A model generated the notes under the pieces. That model was given only the letters and a program-made list of their open reading frames with translations. It was not told the DNA's origin and ran no database searches. DNA of 64,000 nucleotides from Kryptolebias marmoratus (Eukaryota > Chordata > Actinopteri > Cyprinodontiformes > Rivulidae): contig NC_051438.1 in assembly GCF_001649575.2 (NCBI RefSeq), positions 2,788,756 through 2,852,755 on the forward strand, written 5' to 3'. Numbering within the stretch: the first letter of the stretch is position 1; every line of letters starts with the position of its first letter. The translations under genes and the position numbers were made by a program. This document shows positions 11,001 to 22,990 of this stretch, piece by piece.

Positions 11001-11574
11001 GGCTAGCTTCATGACCTGGTCAAATAACTCCACACGGACGCTATCAGTTAATCAACATTGCGGACGGAGACAAATAGGTAAGTTCAGCATGATGATTTTA
11101 AGTTTTCTTTTAAGCTTTTTTTTATTAATTTATAAACGGTAATTATGAAGAGATCGACTGCTTAAGTTTTAAAAGTTTTTTAATTGTCCGAAATATAAGT
11201 TACTGTACAACTAACGCGACTCGTCCAAAATTCGCGGGCATTCTTGATATTCTTTGTAATGTTTGGCTAACGAAAAAAGAAAACAAAATGATCAACACTT
11301 AGATACAGATAGTTGCTGGCCAAAACACCGTTTTGAATCAGGAAGAGGAGAGACGAGGCAGCAGCATCCTGCAGGAGGAGGGAGAGAGGAGGGGGGAGGT
11401 GAAAACATGCAATCATTCATCTTTAAGACATCTTTTTAAGATAAATAAGTATGAAGAAAACACTACGGTTGGAGTTACTGAAATATGAGAAAACTAAAAA
11501 GTTACTGAAATGAGAAGAAACCAAAAAGAAAGACAGCTGTCAGGTCTAAAAGCTGTGAAAGTTTCCACTTTAAG
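11001..11574. other. No gene recognised
   Basis: Continuation of the DNA element and a purine-rich stretch at 11340-11405. No supported gene. Confidence 0.4.
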
Positions 11575-11597
11575 TCCTATCTGTATCAACCAGTATC

Positions 11598-12905
11598 ACA
11601 CTACACTACACTACACTACATTTATTTATATAACACTTTTAAGCACAAGGCAACCCAAAGTGCTTTACAACACAAGAACAAAATTACAGACAAAGTTACA
11701 GAACATGATAATGACAGGTACAAGATACAATGATAACTAATTGTCTAAATAAGCTAAGCTAAACCAACAGATCTAAGCATGACTAAATTTACAGAACTAA
11801 ACTAAGCTAAAACTAAAACTAAAACTAACGGTACCGAACTATCTAAAAGTACCCCAGGCCCGCTATACAGCCGAAGTAAAACCAGACATATCTAANNNNN
11901 NNNNNNNNNNNNNNNNNNNNNNNNNNNNNNNNNNNNNNNNNNNNNNNNNNNNNNNNNNNNNNNNNNNNNNNNNNNNNNNNNNNNNNNNNNNNNNNNNNNN
12001 NNNNNNNNNNNNNNNNNNNNNNNNNNNNNNNNNNNNNNNNNNNNNNNNNNNNNNNNNNNNNNNNNNNNNNNNNNNNNNNNNNNNNNNNNNNNNNNNNNNN
12101 NNNNNNNNNNNNNNNNNNNNNNNNNNNNNNNNNNNNNNNNNNNNNNNNNNNNNNNNNNNNNNNNNNNNNNNNNNNNNNNNNNNNNNNNNNNNNNNNNNNN
12201 NNNNNNNNNNNNNNNNNNNNNNNNNNNNNNNNNNNNNNNNNNNNNNNNNNNNNNNNNNNNNNNNNNNNNNNNNNNNNNNNNNNNNNNNNNNNNNNNNNNN
12301 NNNNNNNNNNNNNNNNNNNNNNNNNNNNNNNNNNNNNNNNNNNNNNNNNNNNNNNNNNNNNNNNNNNNNNNNNNNNNNNNNNNNNNNNNNNNNNNNNNNN
12401 NNNNNNNNNNNNNNNNNNNNNNNNNNNNNNNNNNNNNNNNNNNNNNNNNNNNNNNNNNNNNNNNNNNNNNNNNNNNNNNNNNNNNNNNNNNNNNNNNNNN
12501 NNNNNNNNNNNNNNNNNNNNNNNNNNNNNNNNNNNNNNNNNNNNNNNNNNNNNNNNNNNNNNNNNNNNNNNNNNNNNNNNNNNNNNNNNNNNNNNNNNNN
12601 NNNNNNNNNNNNNNNNNNNNNNNNNNNNNNNNNNNNNNNNNNNNNNNNNNNNNNNNNNNNNNNNNNNNNNNNNNNNNNNNNNNNNNNNNNNNNNNNNNNN
12701 NNNNNAGCAGAAATCCTGTTATCAAAAACCCAAATATAAAAGGAACCTCCACTTCGGTAGGTGCACAGTCTTCCACTCCTGCCAGGAATCCACTGTATAT
12801 CCAGCAAGACATATCCCGAGACTGGGCTCTCCTTCACCCAGTCGAGAAAATTGTATCAATTGCGTTGAGAAACCAGCTGATCAGATCCATATTCATTAAA
12901 TTTTT
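11598..12905 (-). mobile_element. ~1.7 kb retroposon, copy 1 (gap inside)
   Basis: Reverse orientation copy of the element at 52.8-54.5 kb. Its 3' end is at 11598-11668: a CACTA-repeat tail, then TTTATTTATATAACAC and AAAGTGCTTTAC, the complement of the tail of the other copy. Its 5' part at 12706-12840 matches 53050-53165 (GTGGATTCCTGG against TGGACTCCTGG, and TTTTTGATAACAGG in both) and keeps coding for GFLITGFL in one frame. The middle is hidden by an 810-base gap, so length and coding capacity are unknown. Confidence 0.6.
11896..12705. other. Assembly gap (N)
   Basis: 810 undetermined bases inside the retroposon copy. Confidence 1.
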
Positions 12906-13470
12906 GGAAAATATGTAAAAGGAGGCTTTGAAAGGCGGTGGGGGGGCAGTCCAGGAGACAGAGAGACAGAGAGAAAAGAAACACGTCCGCCTTCCACCAG
13001 GAGCAAAAAAAAAACTGTAGTGAACAGGACTACAGGAGCAGCAATCTGGAACACAGGAGGAAAGATGATTTTAGAGATCAAAATATTTACAAGGCTTCAA
13101 GAAGCACTAGAGCTCGAGCAAGGCTTGAAACTACCGTCAAGGTTAATCATCCCGCGAAGAATGAATGCTCTGCAGCTCCTTATATTCACCAGCCTGCTGA
13201 TGAATATAAGGAGCTGGCAGCACAGCAAAGATCCCAGCAAAGATCTTCTCTGAAGGCAGATCTCTCACGCACACACACACAGACACCAGAATCCCAACAG
13301 TAGGTGTGATATGTTAGATTTATGGCATTTAAAAATCCTATTTTCTATAATTCTTTTAACTTTAGCCTACATTTTCAAATCCTGCTTTTCTCAAAAACAA
13401 AGTTTGTTTAATGTGCTACATGTTTGTATTTGCTAATATATTCAAATCCTAAGCAATTTGCTGAATATAT
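12906..13470. other. No gene recognised
   Basis: Contains a short inverted pair, GCAGCTCCTTATATTCACCAG against CTGATGAATATAAGGAGCTG, at about 13172-13218, and a short CA run at 13269-13281. Confidence 0.4.
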
Positions 13471-13479
13471 TTTGTCTGA

Positions 13480-13754
13480 TTTCTTCTGGAGAAAATGTCC
13501 TTGAGGAGTCTGAGGTGCCGGTTTCCACCCAGCTCACCACCTGGGCAGAGCTCACACCAGCTGTCAGTCAGCAATCTTCCAGGTTCAGCTCATCTCAGGT
13601 AAGACCTCCATGCCCTGCAGACACCTCTGCCTCAGAAAGTGATGGCATCTTGCTGGAGGGCTGGCAGAAATACTGGGAGCATCCACCTCCATCTGCACAA
13701 GCTCCTGGTATAGCTCCTCCTAACATCAATGTCGCCTATCCTCTTCCTCCTTAA
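13480..13754 (+). CDS. Unrecognised Ser/Pro-rich ORF, possible last exon
   Basis: An open frame of about 90 residues ending in a TAA at 13752-13754. It is rich in Ser, Pro and Thr, with GWQKYWEHPPP as its only distinctive stretch. There is no upstream exon that I can join, and I recognise no family. It might be the last exon of a transposon gene or chance. It lies just outside the 8.6 kb transposon. Confidence 0.2.
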
Positions 13755-14398
13755 ATCTCCAAGTACCCTCTGCCCGCCTCTCCACGATGGGGAGCAGGGC
13801 TTTCTCCTGCCGGAGAAATATTTAATCCTTTAAAACTCTATTTGCCTTTTACTAGTCTCATTGTTATTTATGTTATTGTTGTGTATATTTTATTTATTTG
13901 TCATAAATGTGGTTGAAAAAATATCTCTTTAAATATGAACCCTCTGTTTTATTCAAGCTTGATTTAGCTCATTTTGTCTTGGTTCCAGCATAATCAGTAT
14001 GTCACTGTGTTCATCTTTCCTTAATCTACCTATGACACATATATGTTCTTACCAGTGAGGAGATATAAAATGTCCTATTAGATGTCGATTTTTAGCCTGA
14101 CAGTAACCAGAACACAAAATACAGGTAGAATAAAAATCAGTTTATTCACTATCTTTAACAAATTTCATCATGACATGACATCACAGACAAATACTCATAC
14201 ATTACGTACTGTAGACAAGGGGAAATGGAGCAGGAAATAGGAAAATCTTGTATTAACCTGACCCTTTCTCAATAATTACAAAATAAATTTCATGGTTGTA
14301 TACATGAAATAAACTTTCAATTAAAGATGCAAACACTATTGTCCTTAACTCAGAAGTGTTAAACAATGTATTTTTTCTTATAAAGTGTTTTGATATAA
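13755..14398. other. No gene recognised
   Basis: A/T-rich flank of the large transposon. No feature is supported. Confidence 0.4.
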
Positions 14399-14468
14399 GG
14401 TTACTACGGAGCCCATTGCGGTGACATTGGATTAAAAAAAAAAAAGGCATACTAAATCGTGGCCACGA
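14399..14468 (+). repeat. Left terminal inverted repeat of the 8.6 kb element
   Basis: About 70 bases matching the right end: TACGGAGCCC, GCGGTGACATTGGAT, a poly-A run, then CTAAATCGTGGCCACGA. Confidence 0.85.
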
Positions 14469-14510
14469 GACACTAAATTGTTGCCACAAGATACTAAATC
14501 GTGGCCACAA
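14457..14510. promoter_or_regulatory. Left subterminal palindrome array
   Basis: TCGTGGCCACGA at 14457-14468 and TCGTGGCCACAA at 14499-14510, with a degenerate copy between them, each preceded by ACTAAAT. Regularly repeated subterminal motifs are typical transposase-binding sites (inference). They sit 50-100 bp upstream of the integrase start codon, so they could also affect its promoter. Confidence 0.6.
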
Positions 14511-14557
14511 ATTAATATAGTTCAGTCACTTACCTGGAGTGTCTGTTGATCGTTAAC

Positions 14558-17513
14558 ATGGACAAGTTTGAGTTTATATCATTTTATTTTAACATCGGAA
14601 TGAATTACAATGACATACTTCGGTCACTTGCGGTTAGACATGGACTTATTCTTAGCAAGAGACACTTAATTCGGCTGCTAAAAATGCACGGCTTTAGACG
14701 CAAGGAATATGCCGATGTCGGTGACGTCATAGATTTCATCATTCATCAGCTGGAAGGACCTGGGAGACTACATGGCTACAGGTGGATGTACCACAAGTGC
14801 TTAAAGAATGGCATTCGTGCAAAAAAAGAAGATGTTCGTTTGATTCTTGCAGGTCTGGACTCTGACGCCTCAGCCAGCCGTCGCTCCAGGAGACTCAACC
14901 GTAGGCAGTATTTTGCTGAAGGACCTAACTATATTTGGCATGTAGATTCTTACGATAAGTTAAAACCATATGGAATCTGCATCAGTGGTTGCATTGATGG
15001 CTTTTCGCGCAAAATACTCTGGCTGAAAGCTGCATACACAAGCAGCGACCCACGCGTCATGGGGGCTACTTTGTACAGGCAGTGGGGGAGTTTGGTGGCT
15101 GTCCCCGGATCGTACGGACAGATGCAGGAACTGAAAATGTGGTTGTCCGAGACATCCAGACCTACCTCCGCCGCAGTGATGTTGATAATAGAGCTGGTGA
15201 ACCAAGCTACATCGCAGGAGCAAGTACTACAAATCAGAGGATTGAAAGTTGGTGGGGTGTGTTGCGCAAAGAGGGTATGGAGTACTGGATACATCTGCTG
15301 GGCGAAATGAAAGATGAGGGTTTGTGTGCTGGAGACTACCTGGACAAATCACTTGTGCAGCTGTGCTTTTCGGCACATTATTCAGGTGAGGTTCTTTGAA
15401 CAGTATGCCATCTAAGAAATTAATCAAGGACTTGTAAAAAGTATTTGCTAAAAAAGACTACACTGAGTAACTGATCATAACGTCTTCTTACAGAAACCAT
15501 ATAAGGTTTTGAGCAAATTCTGCTATTAAAGACTAAAATGAAAATATAATTTAACATAAACAAGATAGCCTTGTATAAAGTACCTCAAAGTGATACTTGA
15601 AAGAAAGTACAAGCGTCTTACCATAAAATTACTTTGGTAAAAGTTAAAATATGTTTTTAGAATATTTCTTAAGTAAAAGTCTTAAAGTATCTGTACTCAA
15701 GTGTCAAAAGTAAATTTTGCATGTACTCAAGTATTAAAAGTATTGCGTAAAAGCAAGAGGTTAGAGTTTCCCAAATGACATTTATTGAGCGACAAAAGAA
15801 ACAATTGGAGTTGTTGAACATAATATTAAAGATTTGATCTCTCTTTAGTAGTGTTTTAAACCTTTCAGTGTGTTTTATGGACAAACGAAACCTCATTAAC
15901 TGACATGAAGGAGAGTTATCTTAAAGATGTTTGTCCATATTCAGATGAAGTTATTTTTGAAAGTTGCTAGAATTAGGTCTCGCTTTTCTTAGACTTAAGA
16001 CAAGTCCTACAATGCTTAGATGTCATGGCTATGTGTGAAAGTAACTAGATTATTTTGAAAAATGTAAGGAGTAGAAAGTTCAGATATTTGTGTTCAAATG
16101 TAGGGTTTAAAAGTAAAAAGTTGTCAGAAAAATAAATACTGAAGTAAACTATAGATACCTGAAGAAACTAAGTTTTATAAGTATTTAAAAAAAAGCTACA
16201 GTAAAGGAGACGCAGTATTCAACCAATGTGTTCTTTGATTGGTTGCTTATTTATTTATTTATTTGCATAATTTAAAAAAATATTTCATATATAGTACACA
16301 GTTAAGATCTTTATCAACATTAATAAATAAAAATCAACAGTAAGACCACTTGAGAACGATTTCAAATGGGCATTTTGATTCACTTGAGTTAGGATTGCCT
16401 AAAAGCAGTTATTGAGCATGCATGAGGATATTTCATGCATGCTATAAGTGTTACATGAAAGCTTTTAAACAAGACTGAAGAGAATTTTTTTAAACAATGT
16501 TTAGTTTTCTTTTATTATTACATTTGGATAAGTGAACTGGTTACAAGTTACTTAAAAAAACACCTCAATAGAACATTTACATTTCTCAGAATTATTGAAA
16601 TGGTTTTAATTTAGAAAAATCCACCATACAGAAATGTAACAAGTTGTGTAGAAGTGCAACCTTTTTTCTGGAACCCTAAATGCAGATGGCATGACCTTTT
16701 TGGAAGTGAAAATGTTGCCTAAGTGAAATTGATTAAAGTTCCATAGGGCTGAAGTCTTTATGAAGGGTATCAAGTTAACATTTTGGACAACATGACCCAA
16801 ACTTTTGGAGGATTTAATTGCTCTATTTTATTTACTGTGTAGCGTAATGGCATTGACAGTTTCAAAGGCAATATATAGACAGTCATGTTTTCAGTCTAGT
16901 AAATATGAGTCCATTCTGTACTAAACCAATGAAAATGGGGCAGCAGGGGGCGCTGCAATACTTAGGGACCCACAGAACCTGCAGATTTTGCTACAACCTA
17001 ACTCAGTTACCTGTACAACACTGCCCTCTAGAGGGAATTTAGGACAATTACGTAATTATTAGACTTAATCAACGGCTTATGAACTTCATCATTTAAGAAG
17101 CATGTATATAACCTTGTTTTGTGTGTTATTGATTGGGTTAGTCTTTAAAACCTTCTTTTAACTGTAAGTATATATTCTCTTTGTAGGAAGAGTTTGATGA
17201 GATCAAGGCAGTCTGGAACAACCACCGCATCCGGCCAACAAAGAATCCCAATGTACCCAGTGGGATTCCAGACATGATGTTCACTGTGCCAAAACTCTGG
17301 GGTTCTGAGGACTTCATTGTTCCACATAATGATTTGGATGTCTGCAAAGAGGCATGCAAATTTCTCTCAGTTATCCCATGCGATGAAGACATATTTGACA
17401 TATGTAATGTGATCATGTCAGAGTTGGACCTTACCTTTCCTAAAAACAGATCGCAAGCTCAACAGTTGTACCTGAGAATTCGGGAGGCTCTTCATGCTCT
17501 CATTTTTAACTGA
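14558..17513 (+). pseudogene. IS3-like DDE (rve) integrase gene, two exons
   Basis: ATG at 14558 (MDKFEFISFYFNIG). Exon 1 runs to 15385 (CAG-GTGAGG) and exon 2 spans 17187-17513 (TTTGTAG-GAAGAG). An N-terminal helix-turn-helix-like part (GYRWMYHKCLKNGI) precedes the catalytic core: PNYIWHVDSYDKL (Asp codon 14945), RTDAGTE (Asp codon 15121) and NQRIESWWG (Glu codon 15244), with 40 residues between the second Asp and Glu. Exon 2 gives the family C-terminus, NNHRIRPTKNPNVPSG. Two single-base frame changes, one before the second Asp (about 15080) and one near the exon end (about 15367), mean this copy cannot make the full protein. PN-W-D and FSRKI resemble IS3 OrfB transposases. It presumably mobilised the 8.6 kb element. 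Confidence 0.8.
15555..16190. repeat. Nested repeat in the integrase intron
   Basis: Many short iterations around AAGTAAAAGT, AAAGTATC and TACTCAAGT, characteristic of a common fish DNA repeat built from such words. It sits in the 1.8 kb intron. Boundaries are approximate. Confidence 0.45.
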
Positions 17514-18879
17514 GAAGCCTATTAAACTGCATAAGTGACATGTGAAACAATTAAGAAAAACCTCCAGACATGTTCTAAGACAACCAAATACACTGCTTTT
17601 CATAACAATTTGTCTGGTGAGATTACCGCACTAAAAAAACTGGTCCGATCAATCTTTGTAATTATTTGACACAAAGCCAGATATGTATTCTGTGAATGGC
17701 TCAATACACTGCAACTCTGTAGTTCACCTTTCTTTTAAAGTCTTGAAATTGCAGGAATAAGCATACACTTTAATGGTTACCTGTGTTAATTTAGTTAACT
17801 CAAAAGCTGCATTTAGTTGATGTTTTTGCTTGTATTAAGGCAATTTGTTTCTTCATAATAAATGGGACAATGCCAAGCTTGGTAAATGTTGGCATGTTGC
17901 TTTTTGGCTATTTGTTTTTTATTGCTTATCAAAGCTTATCAATAACACCTCATTAAAAAGTTTCTTTCTACAGAAAGGTTTTTGACAGTCTATCAGTTCA
18001 TTCTTTAAAGTAAATATCTTTACCTGTGGTTCTTCACTACATGTAGTAGTCAGTGTTGCATAAATTGATAACTGTAAAACAAAAAAAAATATTTTCTTTT
18101 TCCAACTCGTAGCTGCACTCATGTTTGTTTGCAGGGATTTGTGCTCCCTTAAATTATGTGACAAAAAGTGTTTAAAGCATCCCATAAAAAATAAGTCTGT
18201 GTGCAACGAATGATTTACATTTTTAGTGGTTTTTATTTTAACTGATGTCTGGAAAAAGACAAAATTTCTTGTTAACCATAAAACAAGTAACTTCAGTTGA
18301 ATAATGTCTTAGTGTTATAAAAATACATGTCATTTAATAGGTCAAAACTGACCCAAACCTCATACACATCAACCCAGTTTTTCACCATATCAGCTTTGTG
18401 TGGTTCTTTCTACAATAGCAGATCACAATTCAGTAAATGTAACATCAACATACTGCATAACAGGTAAAATCTCAACAATTGTTTGTGCACAATTAAGATT
18501 TCCTGTATCTGGTTCTAAACTTTCTAAAACAAGAACCCAGTAAAGGTGAACCTTGGCAATTTCTAATGCCACTTTAAAGATACTGTCAGTAAGTATGTCA
18601 ACCATTAAAACTGACATAAAATTCTCCCAAATTAGTTTTTGAACTAGTATTGAACTGGATTTACTGCTTTAAACTAATGTATTTAAACATGAACAAGTCT
18701 GTATCATCACTGTCCATATGGAAATATTAACACATTTTAAAAACAGTTGTCTGCTCTGTGGTTTACTCTAACATAGCAGATAACTTAATTTTATACAACA
18801 GAACTAGTGAAACTCAATAACAGGCAAAATAGAAGTAACCGTTTCCAACATTAAAAGTGCTTTAGTTTACTTCAAGATT
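17514..18879. other. Spacer between convergent transposon genes
   Basis: 3' regions of the two converging genes. A polyadenylation-type AATAAA lies near 17857 on the plus strand. No other gene. Confidence 0.5.
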
Positions 18880-20908
18880 TTAGATTATGTCCATAACCCA
18901 AATAGAGCTTTTAAGCACAAGATCAAAGTCATTACGAAGATCTGGGTAGCTTTGGTAGTTGATTGGTAACATCAAATAGCACCCACATGTATGTGCCTGA
19001 GGTCGACACTGGAATGTAGACGTCTCTATAAACTGAACAGTGATGGGATGCCCAAACAGAATATCGGCCCCTGTGCAGAAGCGAAGGAATGATTTCAATG
19101 TGGTGTTGTCTGATTCCCCTATATATCTCTTCAGATGTCTTGCCACAGTGTTCTGAAGTGCTGTCATCGGTTCAGGGAATTTCAGAAGTTCCTTTACGCG
19201 CTTTGGTGTTGGTACACGTTCCTCCGTGATCTCAACAAGCCTCTGTGAACACAAAATATCTGCCAAAGTTTTCAAGCTGGGCTTCCAGCATTCAATAAGA
19301 AACATCGGAGTCTGAATTATGGTTTTGTGTCCTAACTGTGACAGTAATCCAGCTATTGTGTCCTCAGAGGCAAGGTAGTGGCAGTCATGTGCATCCAGCA
19401 CATCCATCAGGTCATCTTTGTCAACAGACTGAAATGATTCCAGTGCAAACTCAAGAACTTTTCTCTCTTCTCTCTTCTTTTGAGACATACTGCAGGAAGC
19501 TGTCTGTCACACTGCTGTAACTTGTACCATAGAGCGCTTCTTCCAAAAATGGAAGGGGGAAATGAAGTGGAAAATACCTGACGGTTTTCCATCCCATTAC
19601 AAGAATGCCAACTGCCTGCCATTCCTGTACTTGATATCCATGCCTAAGGTAAGGTGTCTTCACTTCGGTACCCAATGTGCATTTGCTGTAGAACTCTTCC
19701 CAGGATTCTGAAAGGCAATCACGTAAAACACCCGAGCCTTCCCCCTCTTCCTGTTTACCATTGGGAAGTTTTCTTTTGATGTGCACATCTTTGTTCATCA
19801 TCTCTGGGTCAATTAAGGCTGCCAATAGGTCAGCAAGGCAGTTACCTCTACGCACAATGAGGATGACCTTTGATTTTGATCCCTCACAAGACAAAGTGTC
19901 ATCCAGTTCAGAAGGATCACCGTAGGATGCCCCAACTATCACTTCACTATCAGTGGAGTTATTAAGCAGCATCTCTTCAGCTTGGGTCGCAAGGATGAAA
20001 TCTGTTACATGTGCAGCTTGTTGTTCTTCTCCTGTACTTTTATTCACCCTTGTCATTTCTGGGGTTACCTCTTCTGGTATCATTTCTTCAATGTGCAAGC
20101 CTATTCCTTGTTCCTCCCCTTCATCTATGATATTGTCATGAAGCATCTGCATATGTACCATTTCTTCACCCGACAGTATCACATCAGATTCTTGCAATGA
20201 AGCTAAGTCAATAGTGATGACTTCCTGTCCTGACACCTGATCTTGGCTTAAATCCTGAGCAGCAATTCCTGTGACTTCTGAGGTTGTCGCTGGGGGAGTA
20301 TAATTCAAGTTGCCCCTGCCTTGAGGATGTTTCTTTGTGTATTTGGTGTAGAGATACAATCTCAGAATCTTAACTTTGTGTTGCTCGTACAATTTCTCTA
20401 CTGTGCATTCTTCTTCAATCTCATTTTCTGAAAAGTCACACACATAACTAACATGATCCTCTATCTTCAGTGATTTGAAGACCTCTTTTAGAAAAAAAAG
20501 TGATTTAGCCATTTCTTTGATCTCTCTAATTGTGGTGCATTTGTCAACACTGACATGCCTCGTTCCACCTCCTTTCACAGTTCATACTTGTTTAAATTTA
20601 TTTTCGTTTTTGTTGAAATTCATCCATCCAATTTCTAGCCTTCTTGACTCTTTTTTTCCATCTTTATTCCCTTTTAATTTCTCTGAAAATGTTGCTCTTT
20701 TAACAGCCCTGCCATCTGCAGCACAGACCTTTGACCTTATTCTTTCAAGGAGATGACCACTCCTGGATGTTTGTGGATCTGAACGATGAGTGTTGCGACA
20801 ATAGGCAACAGCTGCCAATCTGTCTCCATAAAGTGGGATGTACTTTGACAGATCCTGATTGGACATCAGTGGAACAACTGAAGAATCAATCTGCAAAAGT
20901 GACATCAA
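18880..20908 (-). pseudogene. HECT-domain E3 ubiquitin ligase-like gene of transposon
   Basis: One long minus-strand reading, broken twice. The N-terminal part holds DLSKYIPLYGDRLAAVAYCR, then a basic stretch and RRLEIGWMNF. An in-frame TGA at 20584-20582 (a CGA-to-TGA type change) precedes GGGTRHVSVD and an acidic linker. The HECT part has GVLRDCLSESWEEFYSKCTL, AVGILVMGW and FPLPFLEEALYG. A frame change in a GA-rich tract near 19470 precedes the C-lobe. The presumptive catalytic Cys lies in HTCGCYLMLPINY (codon 18985-18987). HECT ligases pass ubiquitin through such a Cys. Related multi-copy proteins are annotated in fish as G2/M-specific ligase-like. The orientation converges on the integrase gene, within the same inverted repeats. 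Confidence 0.75.
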
Positions 20909-21408
20909 CAGTTTTGTTTTTTTATTAAAGACAACTTAGGATATTAATAATTTTTCATTTTTAACCAACACAGAAAAAATGTGAAAGTTGTTCTATGCAA
21001 TTGCTAAAAAGCAATGAAAGACTTTAGAAATATATTAGAAATATTTTGTGCAACAGTATTAAATTTCCCTTTGGGATTTTTAAAGTATTTCTGAATTGAA
21101 TTGAACCAACAACGTCTCTGATGGATTTGTGTTGTTGCTTTTGAGATTATACTTCCTGTGAACATTATTGATAAGGAACAAGGTAAACAATTACCATAAA
21201 AATGTTTTAATAAAAACGAAAAGAAAATCCATGAAGTAATCATATAAACTTTATATTCCAGTGACGTGCGGTGAGGTTCATGGTTGGTGAGGCACAGAGT
21301 CAGATTTACAGATATATAAATCCAAAAGGGTAGCTTATTCAATTGGCTACTGGTTATTTCATATCTCATCAGCGTTCTTCTCTGTCTCTCTCTCTGTCTC
21401 TCTCTGTC

Positions 21409-21440
<32 letters not shown>

Positions 21441-22840
21441 NNNNNNNNNNNNNNNNNNNNNNNNNNNNNNNNNNNNNNNNNNNNNNNNNNNNNNNNNNNN
21501 NNNNNNNNNNNNNNNNNNNNNNNNNNNNNNNNNNNNNNNNTTATATTTCCATACATGAGAAAAGTAACGTTAGTTTACCGCTCCGCACCTCATCATCACC
21601 TATCTTCTCTTCTACAACAAAACGGAAAACTAGTTCTTCTTCTGTACAATAGTACAACAAAGGGAGTAGGCGCCCCCTTTGTGGTGATACCTACTCATCT
21701 CTAGGAACCAAACAGCATAATGACTGTTACAACGTCCTTGTTATATTCTCATCTTTTGGGTTACAATAGGATCTCTGTTCACCTTAAGTAAGACTTTGGG
21801 TGTGATTGTGAAGGTGAATAAAAAACAATATGTTTTTACTTAATCAGACTATATTTATAAAATTTTATATTGAAGAAAATTATTAATTTTATAGTTTCGA
21901 CAATAGGGTTAAGAGTAGCTTACCTTGTCATTTTTTAGTTTTGCTAATATTTCTTTTCCAATTCCACGGTTCAGAAGATACTGGAAAAAGCTGTTGTCTT
22001 ATTTCTCCATTTTGTAAGTAGCCTTCAGAAAAATCCAAATCTTTCAATTAAAAGATATGACAATCAAATGACTCTGTAATTTAAAAAATGTAACTAAATG
22101 TAACAACCGCGAGAGAAAAAAGTATTCTCATGAATCGTTGTTTCACTTGAAGGGGAATGCATTTGAGTGAAAGGAGAGAAGACAAACTGCCTTCAGGTAA
22201 TGTATGAGCACACTATATATATATATACAGTCACTATTTATGCAGTTATGAATACTGACCTGAAATATTAAGCTACCTACTGCACATCAAGACTAAACCT
22301 ATATTACAACTGAAAATAAGAACTATAACTATAAAAACAGCTGATATGTATCCATACAGTAAAGGTATGCCCAAAAAAATTAATCACGACCACACGCAAA
22401 AATATGCAGCGCAGCTCTGTTGTTGCCATGAAAATGTGTAGGCCTAAACAAAAATCTAAACTCTAAAAACTAAGCTGTTTGACATTGTTTGCTTGAACAG
22501 CACGTCTTTTCTCCAAGTTTTACTGGTCCTATCTCGGTCATCCACGGGCGCATAAAGGTAGAGGAAGTTTTCTGATGTGGCTGGACCAGAGAGCGCATGT
22601 TTTGCTAATCATTAGCCTAGCTCGTATAGTAGCCAACCTATTACATTTAGCATTATCAACAACATGTCCGACTAGCAGCACTAATAACTTTAGGACTTGA
22701 CCGTCCCCATGACAATAGTAAATAACAAAGCTACTCCAGAATACAAAATCACACAGTAATAATTACCTCTACTCAACACCTGTCCAGTAAGGAGTCCATC
22801 TGCACAGTAGACAACTTGACAACTATCCCGCTAACTTGAA
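20909..22840. other. Upstream region of HECT gene, with nested repeat and gap
   Basis: A nested repeat spans about 21262-21705 (CAGTGACGTGCGGTGAGG at its left, a TCTC microsatellite and a 100-base gap inside, GTGGTGATACCTACTCATC at its right). No further exon of the HECT gene was identified. Confidence 0.45.
21380..21540. repeat. (TC)n microsatellite and assembly gap
   Basis: A TCTCTG/TC tract at 21380-21440 runs into 100 undetermined bases (21441-21540). Confidence 0.95.
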
Positions 22841-22845
22841 CTATC

Positions 22846-22932
22846 TCGTGGCCACGAATTAACTGTCTTCGATTATCTCATGGCCACGATTTAGCATCTC
22901 GTGGCCATGAGATAATTAATTCGTGGCCACGA
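22846..22932. promoter_or_regulatory. Right subterminal palindrome array
   Basis: Four copies of TCGTGGCCACGA or one-base variants at 22846-22857, 22878-22889, 22899-22910 and 22921-22932, each flanked by ATTTAG or ATTAA. They mirror the left array. Confidence 0.65.
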
Positions 22933-22990
22933 TTTAGTTTGCCTGATTTTTTTTTTCATCCAATGTCACCGCAGGGGCTCCGTAGTTACC
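22921..22990 (-). repeat. Right terminal inverted repeat of the 8.6 kb element
   Basis: Inverted match to 14399-14468. It ends GGGGCTCCGTAGTTACC on the plus strand. Confidence 0.85.

Larger units (their letters stand above)
14399..22990. mobile_element. 8.6 kb DNA transposon with integrase and HECT genes
   Basis: The left end GGTTACTACGGAGCCC (14399) and the right end, read inward on the minus strand from 22990 as GGTAACTACGGAGCCC, are inverted repeats. The match continues through GCGGTGACATTGGAT, an A-run and ACTAAATCGTGGCCACGA. Inside are two convergent genes, an IS3-like DDE integrase (+) and a HECT-domain protein (-). Arrays of a 12-bp palindrome lie just inside each end. The IS3-like integrase suggests relationship to the eukaryotic group called IS3EU in repeat collections (from memory, unverified). 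No target duplication is visible: GATATAA on the left, ACTGAAC on the right. Both genes are damaged, and other repeats have inserted, so this copy is old. Confidence 0.8.

Noticed and set aside
11863..12837. Minus-strand frames of over 300 residues
   Set aside because: Almost entirely undetermined bases of an assembly gap. Only the short flanks are real sequence.
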